Source: a candidate division GN15 bacterium
Lineage (GTDB): Bacteria > Zixibacteria > MSB-5A5 > GN15 > FEB-12
DNA: 7,642 nucleotides
NCBI GenBank assembly: GCA_014729205.1
Contig: WJKG01000021.1
Location: 1-7,642, forward strand
Reading direction: 5' to 3'
A program made the position numbers and the translations under genes. The stretch's first letter is position 1. Each line of letters opens with the position of its first letter. This document shows positions 1 through 5,788 of this stretch, in pieces. The notes below the pieces were generated by a model. The model was not told the origin of the DNA. It worked only from the letters and a program-made list of their open reading frames with translations, and did no database searches.

Positions 1-10
1 GTGTAAAGAG

Positions 11-44
11 AAACGCGAGCACCGTGGAATCGGTACTCGCGTTT
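11..44 (-). terminator. Hairpin terminator downstream of the C25 peptidase gene
   Basis: The arms 11-24 and 31-44 form a 14-bp stem with one mismatch around a 6-nt loop (25-30). Read on the minus strand, the hairpin starts 27 nt after the TAA stop of the C25 gene and is followed by TTTCTCTTT, as expected of an intrinsic terminator. The plus-strand side is followed by TTTTCTATCTCT, so the structure could also stop transcription entering from the left of the window. Confidence 0.75.
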
Positions 45-70
45 TCTATCTCTGACTTTCAATAGGGGCG

Positions 71-2767
71 TTACTTGGCCGGGCAAGACGGCGGCGCGCC
101 ACCCGAGAACAAAAAGTTCGTCAGGCAGGTCAGGTCGAGCAGATTTACCTGTCCCGGAACACCATTGATATCCGCTTCTTCCATAACCGGTGGAGCCGGA
201 CCGTCCTGGAACAGGTAAGAGACGAAATACGCCAGGTCCTGGACATTCGGGCCGGCCAGATCGCCGTTGATGTCACCGCAGAACACGTCGCATGGATCGC
301 CGATACCATCGGAATCCTCATCGGCCTGATCGGGATTCCAATGCTCCGGACAGTTGTCGCACGCGTCTCCCGGACCGTCACCGTCGCCGTCAGCCTGATT
401 GGGATTGTACGCATTCGGACAGTTATCACACCCATCCGGTAGGGCGTCAGAATCGTTGTTCACGGAATCCGGGTGTCCGGGACACCAGTCGCAACTGTCA
501 CCAACGCCGTCGTTATCCGAGTCCAACTGGTCCGGGTTGGCCGAGAAGATGCAGTTATCGCAATCATTACCCAGACCGTCACCGTCATTATCCGACTGCG
601 TCTCGTTGGGATACGTGGGACAATTATCACAGCCGTCGGGGTAGCCGTCGCTGTCAGTATCGGCAAAATCATCATAGCCGGGACAGTTGTCGCAGTCGTC
701 GCCAACACCATCACCGTCAGAATCAGTCTGCTCGGGGTTGTAGCTTGATGGGCAATTGTCAACATCGGCACACAGCCCGTCACCGTCGGCATCATCGAGG
801 GGATCATAGGGACAAACATCGCAGTCGTCGCCAACATAGTCCCCGTCAGAATCGAGCTGATCCTCGTTCACCAGTTCCGGACAATTGTCGAACGGATCGC
901 AGAAACCGTCACCGTCGCCATCAACAAGGCCATCCTCAGCGCAGGAGCGAACACCCTTCAGAATGAGGGCCGGGTCACCGAAGAGGTTCAGCTGGTAGTA
1001 ACACCAGCGCATGCAGCTCTCGTTGATGCGGAACAGGTTATCTTCTTTCGAATCCTGGTTGGCCTCAGCCAGCGAAATCATATTCTCAACATCGCTGTAC
1101 ATCGCATCCCAGAACTCGCGATTGAACTTCTGCGAGGGACCATTGGTGCTTCCCGATGAGCCCCATCCATAGCGGGCGTTCATGATCACGCCAAAGGCAC
1201 CGTTGTCTGTCTTTATATTGGCGTTTTCCGCCCAGCCATCATAGTTGTCAAAACGTCCGGAATAACAGGCCTGGGAGTAGACAAAGAACAGTCCGTCATT
1301 GGCAAGTGAGGTAGCGGCCGTATTGGCCGTCATCTTCATTGCCCAATAAGTATTACCGTGTCCAAAGTGGCTGATGATATGAACATTCGAGTCGATGCGA
1401 TTGATAACTTCGGAAGTCGGCCAGTTATGGCTGGGCCAATCGCGGTCGTACAAGCGGTCAATCTGGTACTTGGTGGATGGTATACCGACGGTGCTGTAGC
1501 CATGGGCATTGCTGCCGTCCACCAATTCATCAAGTGAATTGCCGGCATACTCGGAATCACCACCGAAACCGAGGTGTTCGCCACACATCAGTACCTTGCC
1601 CAGATAGAGGCTGGTATCCGCGTAGTAGGCCAGAGTCTTGTTCACGAAGCGGGAAGCTTCAACATCATTGTCCACCGAGGCGCGCCCGACGAAGACCTCG
1701 GCAATCATATCAACCATGGTGCCATTGGTGCCATCGTTCGGCTCTCCCCAATAAGCATCCTCGTCGTAGTTCCAGGTTCCATCGAGGCATCCGAAGAACA
1801 GATCTCCGGGCATATCGTAAGAGATGTCACCACCGTCCCACGCCTGGACCCAGAGGTCTGGCGCAGGAATCTGATCGTCATCGGCACCGATCAGCAAGTA
1901 CTCGATGCCATCGTTCCAATAGCGATCGGCGATATACGCGCGAACGTCGTCCGGGTTCGAACTGCCAATCATACCGATTGTGTGGATTTCCGCTCCCAGG
2001 CCGGTTGAATCATGATAGTCCTTGAGAGGCTGGAAGGCATCGACCATATCCGCAGTGGTGATGATGAGCATCTGATATGGCCCCCCGTCCGCTTTGCGGG
2101 CTGGGTTGTATTCCATGAGCCGGTCCGGATTGTCGACCTTGCCGGTCATGAGCTCGAAATCCCGATCAAAGCCGCGGAGCATGGCGTTCGTCTTACCGGT
2201 AGCCTGGGTCTCGACCACCACTGTTAGACGGGGATAGTAGTACACATCTCCAGTAACAGGATGGTATTGCACAGGACGCAGCTTGAGCACGAGGTAGGGG
2301 AAACCTCTGAAGCTCTGGATACCGATCTCCTCGAATGGCTCAGCCGGATAAGGCTGATCACTCTCGTAGATAGCCGGGTCTGGTTCGGCCGCGCTCCTCG
2401 TGCCCGCTGGTGAACTGAGTGGAAATGGTCTCGTAACCGGTGCCAGATAGAGACCTTCGCCAACCAGCACTGGCAGCGATGTTTCCACCTTGATGGAGGT
2501 AACCTCAGTCTGGTAGGGAATCAGGACATAGCTGCCCGACGATGGCAGAGCGGGCTCTCCGGGCTGCCCGCCATTGCTCAAACCGTCAATAGTCACTCGA
2601 TCATACAGTTGACCATCGACCATCTCCGAACTGATCGTGGGGGGATCGAAGGTATAGTCTTGTGTAATCTGTTCAGCTTGAACGGCAGCTGCGCCGAGGA
2701 TCATAATGGTCACTGTCAGCAGACCTGACAGAAGGCAGTTGAACCAGCATGTTGATCTGTGGGACAT
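71..2767 (-). CDS. Secreted family C25 (gingipain-like) cysteine peptidase with TSP3 repeats and C-terminal dockerin
   Basis: Predicted exported cysteine endopeptidase of 898 aa. Residues 1-31 form a signal peptide (hydrophobic core CLLSGLLTVTIMILGAAA, cleavage after VQA). Residues about 32-225 resemble a C25 propeptide and about 230-603 the caspase-like C25 catalytic domain. The catalytic dyad is His470 in SHFGHG and Cys501 in SQACYSGRFD, and the domain closes with the usual FGDPAL (596-601). About ten calcium-binding thrombospondin type 3 repeats (616-827) and a dockerin-like module (830-898) follow. No type IX secretion CTD is visible, unlike true gingipains. Start choice: the frame stays open to an ATG at 2938, but that adds 57 residues with no signal-like character; ATGs at 2806 and 2767 both precede the signal peptide. 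I prefer 2767 because it gives a normal signal peptide, with AGAGAGG upstream at a long spacing of 14 nt. Family call strong, start uncertain. Substrate unknown. Confidence 0.9.
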   Translation of the reverse strand: MSHRSTCWFNCLLSGLLTVTIMILGAAAVQAEQITQDYTFDPPTISSEMVDGQLYDRVTIDGLSNGGQPGEPALPSSGSYVLIPYQTEVTSIKVETSLPVLVGEGLYLAPVTRPFPLSSPAGTRSAAEPDPAIYESDQPYPAEPFEEIGIQSFRGFPYLVLKLRPVQYHPVTGDVYYYPRLTVVVETQATGKTNAMLRGFDRDFELMTGKVDNPDRLMEYNPARKADGGPYQMLIITTADMVDAFQPLKDYHDSTGLGAEIHTIGMIGSSNPDDVRAYIADRYWNDGIEYLLIGADDDQIPAPDLWVQAWDGGDISYDMPGDLFFGCLDGTWNYDEDAYWGEPNDGTNGTMVDMIAEVFVGRASVDNDVEASRFVNKTLAYYADTSLYLGKVLMCGEHLGFGGDSEYAGNSLDELVDGSNAHGYSTVGIPSTKYQIDRLYDRDWPSHNWPTSEVINRIDSNVHIISHFGHGNTYWAMKMTANTAATSLANDGLFFVYSQACYSGRFDNYDGWAENANIKTDNGAFGVIMNARYGWGSSGSTNGPSQKFNREFWDAMYSDVENMISLAEANQDSKEDNLFRINESCMRWCYYQLNLFGDPALILKGVRSCAEDGLVDGDGDGFCDPFDNCPELVNEDQLDSDGDYVGDDCDVCPYDPLDDADGDGLCADVDNCPSSYNPEQTDSDGDGVGDDCDNCPGYDDFADTDSDGYPDGCDNCPTYPNETQSDNDGDGLGNDCDNCIFSANPDQLDSDNDGVGDSCDWCPGHPDSVNNDSDALPDGCDNCPNAYNPNQADGDGDGPGDACDNCPEHWNPDQADEDSDGIGDPCDVFCGDINGDLAGPNVQDLAYFVSYLFQDGPAPPVMEEADINGVPGQVNLLDLTCLTNFLFSGGAPPSCPAK
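89..280 (-). other. Dockerin-like module of the C25 peptidase
   Basis: This encodes the C-terminal module beginning CGDINGD and ending SGGAPPSCPAK. Two F-hand segments are visible. The first has a calcium loop (DINGD...NVQD) followed by the helix LAYFVSYLF. The second loop reads DINGVPGQVNLLD, so the acidic residue expected at loop position 5 is valine. The second site may therefore bind calcium poorly. Known dockerins bind cohesins or act as calcium-stabilised C-terminal tags; which applies here is not known. Confidence 0.8.
284..922 (-). repeat. Thrombospondin type 3 repeat array inside the C25 peptidase gene
   Basis: The encoded stretch contains nine complete units of 21-23 residues and one partial unit. 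Each is built as D-x-D-x-D-G-x-G-D-x-C-D-N-C-P followed by a variable spacer often ending NPxQ. In known TSP3 arrays the aspartates wrap around calcium ions and give a stiff rod. Here the array would hold the catalytic domain away from the C-terminal dockerin. Two unit types alternate: long NPDQ-type spacers and short spacers such as CPGYDDFADT. Units 4-6 and 7-9 have matching lengths (23+21+23). Confidence 0.9.
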
Positions 2768-3009
2768 ATGTGCTTGACCAGCCTCTCTTGTGGAAAATGG
2801 CTTCATCTGTTCTTCAATATCGGAACGTTGAGGCTGCACCGTTGGCGAACTGCCGGAAGACGACAATCTGAATCGGAATTGACTACCAAAACAATCCGAC
2901 AGCACCCGGACCAAAGCCGGGTTAGTCGCGTTCGTCATTGTGTCATGGCGGTGAGAAACACATGGCGGACCGGTATAACCACATCGCAGTAAAGGCCTTT
3001 ATCACCAGT

Positions 3010-3037
3010 AAGATAGAGCGATTACTCGAATCGTCAA
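3010..3037 (-). promoter_or_regulatory. Sigma70-type promoter for the C25 peptidase gene
   Basis: On the minus strand TTGACG (complement of 3032-3037) is followed after 16 nt by TATCTT (complement of 3010-3015), which predicts a transcript start near 3003. This lies downstream of the C1A terminator and about 235 nt upstream of the preferred C25 start (65 nt upstream of the ATG at 2938). The same two hexamers occur before the cupredoxin-dockerin gene. Confidence 0.55.
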
Positions 3038-3222
3038 GAAAATAACTAGCGGGCTTCAGACCTTGTGAGAAGGACGCAGCTTCTGCTCGTTTCGTGCATT
3101 CGTTCGGCGCTTGAGAGAATTTTTTCGAAGTTTTGTGTTGAATAATCATGTAAGAAATACGTTATTGTTGTGTTACAGGGCTGTAATACGATGTGCCTCC
3201 TTGTCATCGGTTATAGCTTTCT

Positions 3223-3267
3223 CAGGGCCGAATGTCTTTCTCTTCTTCTTCCATTCGGCCCTGTTTT
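3223..3267 (+). terminator. Orphan terminator-like hairpin (plus polarity)
   Basis: CAGGGCCGAATG (3223-3234) pairs perfectly over 12 bp with CATTCGGCCCTG (3252-3263) across a 17-nt pyrimidine-only loop, and TTTTGTG follows on the plus strand. The minus side has no T tract. No plus-strand gene lies upstream within the window, so this is either the end of a small plus-strand RNA or a structural element of unknown role. I found no convincing plus-strand promoter just upstream. Confidence 0.45.
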
Positions 3268-3304
3268 GTGTCCCTGAGAGATCGGCGTAAGTGGCTGAAC
3301 GAGA

Positions 3305-3335
3305 ATAGAAAAGGCCGCCCCAAAGGGCGGCCTTT
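3305..3335 (-). terminator. Intrinsic terminator of the C1A peptidase gene
   Basis: AAAGGCCGCCC (3310-3320) and GGGCGGCCTTT (3325-3335) form an 11-bp perfect, GC-rich stem with a CAAA/TTTG tetraloop. On the minus strand it begins about 30 nt after the TAG stop of the C1A gene and runs into TTTTCTATTCT. This is a canonical rho-independent terminator and separates the C1A unit from the C25 unit. Confidence 0.9.
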
Positions 3336-3365
3336 CAGTCGTCTGGTCAGACAATAGTGCCTGTA

Positions 3366-5573
3366 CTACGGGCACGTTACAGGTGGCGCACCGTTGTTGA
3401 ACAGGTAAGCCACCAGATAAGTCAAGTCAGAGATGTTCACTTCTCCGTCGACATTGACATCCGCTTCGTCAATACACGGAGGAGCCTGCCCGCTGGCGAA
3501 CTGATATGCCACCAGGTAAGTCATATCCTGAATATTGACAGCTTCTTCAGGATCACCGTCGACATTGCCCGTCATCCCAACACAACAACCCAGACTGATA
3601 GTTGAGCTGGTAGCGGCGAAAGTATACTCGGCCATCGGGCCTTCACAGCGCGGCAGGTAATCCTGAGAGGCCGTGTAGCCGTCAAGCTGTACCGTCGCTG
3701 ACTGGCCCGGCTGCGCGCTGCTGCTGATGGTGAAGATTAACTTGATAATCGGCCCTTCTCCCGGCGGGAGCGGGTCCTGTGAGCCGTCGTCTGAGATCTT
3801 CAAGCGTATGGCACACCGATCGAAGAAAGCATCCCAATGCAAGAAGTCCTGATCGGCGAAGTACTCGGTTCGACAGCCCTCGGTGTTGAAGTTGTTGAAC
3901 GTGACATTGAGATCGCCGGGATACTCGACTGGAATCAGCAGGTAGTCGGCCGGGCACGTGTTAAGTCCACTGACCACAACTTCCACCTGTTGACCGGGAT
4001 CGCCAAAGGCGGTAGTGGGCTTAAGGGTGTCGGCTAAGGCGGCGATAAAGTCAAGCGATGTCATGCTGAAGGTATCCGTGACCATATTGGCCTCAAGCGT
4101 GATATCATACAGTCCCCGTTCGGTGAACTGGTGCGAGCAATCCTCGGTATAGGCGCTGTCACCATCGCCGAAGTCCCAGGTCCACGATGAGACAGGGTTC
4201 TTCGCCCAGCCATCGAAGTCAACGTCGAGCGGAACCCAACCATAGCGCACATTGGCATCCATCTTCACATAGACCTCGGTGAGTCCCTTCATGCAAAAAT
4301 TAGCCGTCGGATTGTCCTCGTACAAATCGTTCCACTGGCCACCGGAATAGTAGTAGCTCTGTCCCGGCTCGGACGCCGACACAACTTCTACCCGGTAGTC
4401 GGCGCCCAGCAACACCGGTACCTCCGAGGTACGGTCAAACGGGTGTCCACCATCAGATAACTCAACATAGACATAGAAATCATCGCCACCATCGAACTTG
4501 ACCGGGGTGTCCAGGTCCACCGTGTGGAAACCGGTGAATTCCATGAAGCCAGTCATCACTGCACGTTGGTCAGACAACTGACCGTTGTCAAAGGTACCGT
4601 AGATTCGGACGGTGTAGTCGACACTGTCAGTAGCTGTATAGAAACTGACGGCTTCGAGAAGCTCACCACCGGTAGCGGTGAAGGCATTGAAGGCTTCGCT
4701 GACATCGGTTCGCGTGTCACGCCATCCATGGTAGTCATGGTAATAGACTCGATCGTATTGCATGGGCTCGACGTCGATGAATGAGATCGCACCCATCTCG
4801 GGCTCCTGCGTGGCGTGCTTATCGTAATAAGATATCCAGAAGTAACCATCATATCCCCAGCCGCTGCCCCAGCTGTTCTTACACAGCCAGGCGCCGGGCT
4901 GCGGTGCCTGAGTCGTCTTGTTGTCATCCCAGCCCACGATAGCGATAGCGTGGTTGGGGTCATAGCTTGAACTCGGCGGCTGGTAATGGTTATATCCCCA
5001 CCAGAACGACGAGCTGACACACATACAAGTGCCCATCACACCATGTTCCATGACCTTCTGCTTGAGCAGGTCGATGCGCTCGAGGTTCTCACCGGCAGTG
5101 TACCATTCGATATGTCGGGCGTAGTAGTAGTGGTAGGTGCTGTCGTACCGGTCCGGGGGATAGTCGAAAGACTGGGCGTCGATATCTCGAACGGCACCTT
5201 CTCCGCGAGCCAGATAGGCCGCGGTCACGCGGTAGTCGCCGCCCTCATGTACGACAAGTCCCTGTCCGGTGGGGGGATTCAGATCGTCGTTATTGTGCTC
5301 ATTGAAACCGTTCCACCAGTCCAGGTGATACTCGGCCAGGTTTGGCTCACCGGACTCGCCGGCTGCGGTCCAGGCGCCGGTCATGAGCATGTTACCCTCC
5401 ATGGCAGCAAATGCACCATGAGTCCAGCAGGTGCCTCCCTGTTGATCTTTGACTGATGTTACGTAGTTCTGTCCGTTGTAGTTGCGCAGATCGAAGCTGC
5501 TGGGCAAATCGGCTGCAAACGCTACCGAGAAAATCCCCAGCAAGACTACGCATCCAATAGCCGTGACGCGCAT
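3366..5573 (-). CDS. Secreted family C1A (papain-like) cysteine peptidase with lectin-like, PKD, cohesin-like and dockerin modules
   Basis: Predicted exported papain-family endopeptidase, 735 aa. Residues 1-20 are a signal peptide (cleavage after AFA). The catalytic domain spans about 24-265 with oxyanion Gln44 (VKDQ), nucleophile Cys49 (GGTCWTHGAF), His208 (DPNHAIAIVGWDD) and Asn233 (CKNSWGSGWGYDGYFWISY), so all active-site residues are present. There is no long inhibitory propeptide. A lectin-like domain of the kind that follows C1A domains in Cwp84-type proteins occupies about 275-430, a PKD domain 436-500 (WTWDFGDGDS), a cohesin-like beta-sandwich 518-658 and a dockerin 663-735. Start: an in-frame ATG at 5603 lacks a ribosome-binding site, whereas the ATG at 5573 has AAGGAG 8 nt upstream and directly begins the signal peptide. 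The gene is a single transcription unit with its own promoter and terminator. Substrate unknown; extracellular protein degradation is inferred. Confidence 0.92.
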   Translation of the reverse strand: MRVTAIGCVVLLGIFSVAFAADLPSSFDLRNYNGQNYVTSVKDQQGGTCWTHGAFAAMEGNMLMTGAWTAAGESGEPNLAEYHLDWWNGFNEHNNDDLNPPTGQGLVVHEGGDYRVTAAYLARGEGAVRDIDAQSFDYPPDRYDSTYHYYYARHIEWYTAGENLERIDLLKQKVMEHGVMGTCMCVSSSFWWGYNHYQPPSSSYDPNHAIAIVGWDDNKTTQAPQPGAWLCKNSWGSGWGYDGYFWISYYDKHATQEPEMGAISFIDVEPMQYDRVYYHDYHGWRDTRTDVSEAFNAFTATGGELLEAVSFYTATDSVDYTVRIYGTFDNGQLSDQRAVMTGFMEFTGFHTVDLDTPVKFDGGDDFYVYVELSDGGHPFDRTSEVPVLLGADYRVEVVSASEPGQSYYYSGGQWNDLYEDNPTANFCMKGLTEVYVKMDANVRYGWVPLDVDFDGWAKNPVSSWTWDFGDGDSAYTEDCSHQFTERGLYDITLEANMVTDTFSMTSLDFIAALADTLKPTTAFGDPGQQVEVVVSGLNTCPADYLLIPVEYPGDLNVTFNNFNTEGCRTEYFADQDFLHWDAFFDRCAIRLKISDDGSQDPLPPGEGPIIKLIFTISSSAQPGQSATVQLDGYTASQDYLPRCEGPMAEYTFAATSSTISLGCCVGMTGNVDGDPEEAVNIQDMTYLVAYQFASGQAPPCIDEADVNVDGEVNISDLTYLVAYLFNNGAPPVTCP
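3369..3587 (-). other. Dockerin-like module of the C1A peptidase
   Basis: This encodes two F-hand segments. The first loop runs DGDPEEAVNIQD with helix MTYLVAYQF, and the second runs DVNVDGEVNISD with helix LTYLVAYLF. Both loops have acidic or amide residues at positions 1, 3, 5 and 12, so both should bind calcium. The protein ends NNGAPPVTCP, close to the tails of its two neighbours. It is the best-conserved dockerin of the three genes. Confidence 0.85.
3600..4022 (-). other. Cohesin-like domain of the C1A peptidase
   Basis: The encoded residues (about 518-658) begin GDPGQQVEVVVSGLN, continue with LIPVEYPGDLNVTFNNF, and later show GPIIKLIFTISSSAQPGQ before a strand rich in T and Q. This pattern of a G-x-x-V-x-V start, a central strand and a late I-x-x-L-x-F-T-I strand matches cohesin-type beta-sandwiches. 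The assignment is by eye and similarity to cellulosomal cohesins is weak, so a generic beta-sandwich is the alternative. Confidence 0.5.
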
Positions 5574-5664
5574 GATTGTGACTCCTTGGCTGACCTTCTT
5601 CATGTGAATAACCGTTCGGGCGGTGATAAACGGGTATTGGCTGTATTGATCGAAGACTACCCCA

Positions 5665-5692
5665 AATATACGTTTCTGGACCTATTTGTCAC
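5665..5692 (-). promoter_or_regulatory. Sigma70-type promoter for the C1A peptidase gene
   Basis: On the minus strand GTGACA (5/6 match to TTGACA) lies 16 nt from TATATT (5/6 match to TATAAT), predicting a start near 5658. The CRP-like palindrome begins only 4 nt beyond the -35 box, which suggests direct regulation of this promoter. Confidence 0.6.
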
Positions 5693-5696
5693 GTTT

Positions 5697-5716
5697 TTTG
5701 TGATTCACATCACAAA
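5697..5716. promoter_or_regulatory. CRP/FNR-family operator-like palindrome
   Basis: TTTGTGATTCACATCACAAA has perfect 8-bp arms (5697-5704, 5709-5716) and contains TGTGA-N6-TCACA, the well-known CRP consensus. It is centred about 17 nt upstream of the centre of the -35 box of the C1A promoter, near -48, between the classical class II (-41.5) and class I (-61.5) positions. The binding protein in this organism is not visible in the window. Confidence 0.6.
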
Positions 5717-5721
5717 CGAAT

Positions 5722-5754
5722 ACGGGTCTGCATTCTCGGCAAATGCAGACCCGT
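5722..5754 (-). terminator. Hairpin terminator of the cupredoxin-dockerin gene
   Basis: ACGGGTCTGCATT (5722-5734) and AATGCAGACCCGT (5742-5754) make a 13-bp perfect stem with a 7-nt loop, 34 nt beyond the TAG stop at 5789 on the minus strand. The following ATTCGTTTGTG is only a weak T tract, so termination may be partial and some transcription could reach the C1A gene. Confidence 0.65.
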
Positions 5755-5788
5755 GTGATCTTGTCTTATGTCGTGCCGAATTAATTCT

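Larger units (their letters stand above)
2768..3365. other. Non-coding region between the C25 and C1A peptidase genes
   Basis: About 600 bases with no supportable gene. From left to right: the likely untranslated leader of the C25 gene (2768 to about 3003), a 12-bp palindrome TAAAGGCCTTTA (2990-3001), a sigma70-type promoter on the minus strand (3010-3037), a low-complexity AT-rich part (about 3115-3180), a CCTCCTT motif at 3196-3202, a 12-bp hairpin with plus-strand T tract (3223-3267), and the terminator of the C1A gene (3305-3335). A short open frame at 2943-3149 (minus) has no ribosome-binding site and is not called. Confidence 0.7.
5574..5788. promoter_or_regulatory. Regulatory region of the C1A peptidase gene
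   Basis: The 215-nt gap holds, on the minus strand, the AAGGAG ribosome-binding site (ends 5582), a promoter with GTGACA (5687-5692) and TATATT (5665-5670) spaced by 16 nt, a CRP/FNR-type palindrome just upstream (5697-5716), and the terminator hairpin of the gene to the right. The leader is about 85 nt long. No riboswitch is recognisable. Confidence 0.6.

Noticed and set aside
323..724. CRISPR-like regularly spaced repeats
   Set aside because: The periodicity is in codon triplets and encodes TSP3 units; there are no identical repeats with unique spacers.
292..966. Long plus-strand open frames of 81-224 aa opposite the TSP3 array
   Set aside because: They are Arg/His/Pro- or Val/Ile-rich shadows created by the regular codon pattern of the repeats, and they lie opposite a strongly supported protein.
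2768..2938. N-terminal extension of the C25 protein from the ATG at 2938
   Set aside because: It would put 57 polar residues before a complete signal peptide, and no Shine-Dalgarno sequence precedes that ATG. It is not fully excluded because the promoter lies upstream of it.
2943..3149. 68-aa minus-strand open frame in the intergenic region
   Set aside because: It has no ribosome-binding site and no recognisable features, and it contains the predicted promoter and start site of the C25 gene.
5574..5603. C1A start at the ATG at 5603
   Set aside because: No ribosome-binding site precedes it, and it would add ten residues that themselves encode the AAGGAG used by the ATG at 5573.
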